A DNA stretch of 64,000 bases from Batillaria attramentaria (lineage: Eukaryota > Mollusca > Gastropoda > Batillariidae), in the NCBI GenBank assembly GCA_018292915.2, contig JACVVK020000001.1, forward strand, positions 4,030,001 through 4,094,000, given 5' to 3'. A program made the translations under genes and the position numbers. The notes under the pieces are model-generated. The model searched no databases and was not told the DNA's origin. It saw only the letters and a program-made list of their open reading frames with translations. Shown here piece after piece: positions 63,499 to 64,000 of this stretch (position 1 is the stretch's first letter; each line of letters starts with the position of its first letter).

Positions 63499-64000
63499 CT
63501 ACTGGTAAGGCTCATGACTCACGGGAGACGTTTTTGTTCGAACGAACATGGCAAACAGCTCTAAACACGGTCTGGAAAAAATAGGGCAAAGTTACGTTAT
63601 AGCCGCATGTCACACGAGACACACGGAATACACACCATGTTCGCTGTTTGTTCGGCCGAAAAGCACTCCCGTGTGACATCAACCTAAGTGAACAGCGCCG
63701 CTCCTGCCACTGAAAATGAAAATTCCCCTTACACCAGTTGGAGAACTCAGAAGAAATCAGTTATCCATGAATTTCCACAAAGACAGCCCCGTTTATTGCC
63801 AGTACAACAGCAACAGTAGAGAATGATAGTCCGCGCCAGTGTCCGCGTTTGCTTTATTGCTTCCTTTAGCATCACGCGGAAGCAACAGTCAGCCCGCCTA
63901 GGTGTGTCTGCTCTTTTTAGGAGTGGCAGTTTATGACTACTGTGTTGTTTATGGGGGTGAATTTAGTATGGCCAACACCAGGTCAGAGTCTTCAGTTCGC

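Overview
This is a 64-kb piece of a metazoan nuclear genome. It has short exons with GT-AG introns, long (CA/GT)n and (CT)n arrays, and tRNA- and 5S-rRNA-derived SINEs every 1-3 kb. Nothing is bacterial: there are no operons, no Shine-Dalgarno spacing, no CRISPR array and no IS. The SINE load, the microsatellite density and the gene content suggest a mollusc, most likely a gastropod. That assignment is an inference.

I rebuilt three multi-exon genes by reading both strands and requiring splice-site phases to match. (1) 1-12.5 kb, minus strand: a nuclear protein of at least about 1,240 residues whose 3' end lies off the left edge. It has two SOX/TCF-like HMG boxes, each fed by exact phase joins, an exon made of eight 22-residue repeats, and SILK/RVxF-like protein phosphatase 1 docking motifs. 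A promoter-like stretch with CRE, E2F and YY1 matches lies just upstream of its ATG. (2) 14.3-29.7 kb, minus strand: a complete ten-exon gene for a 493-residue type I membrane protein. It has a signal peptide, an unrecognised ectodomain, a Thr-rich stalk, a furin-type RFKR site directly outside the membrane, one transmembrane helix and a short basic tail. (3) 55.3 kb to the right edge, plus strand: the first four coding exons of an animal haem peroxidase. These hold the signal peptide, a propeptide ending in RFKR, the N-terminal peroxidase signature and the distal histidine. The haem-ester Asp next to that histidine is replaced by Ala.

Between 29.7 and 55.3 kb I see mostly repeats. Exceptions are a possible 98-residue secreted peptide precursor (35.9-36.2 kb, minus), one orphan exon (41.4-41.6 kb, minus), and a promoter-like patch with three CRE-type sites and no visible gene (50.3-50.6 kb).

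The repeats fall into families named here A to F. A is a tRNA-headed SINE of about 170 bp. B is a SINE of about 490 bp with an A-rich tail. C is a SINE of about 320 bp. D has one shared body carrying either a tRNA or a 5S-rRNA head. E is a tRNA-headed SINE of about 390 bp. F is an unclassified element of about 300 bp. Beyond these are a PIF/Harbinger-type MITE with a TTA duplication, two almost identical 448-bp elements inside one peroxidase intron, a foldback element carrying 46-bp tandem repeats, an inverted pair of unclassified repeats, and 3' ends of dead LINEs. Coordinates of repeats are accurate to roughly 5-15 bases; exon limits are given to the base where splice phase supports them.
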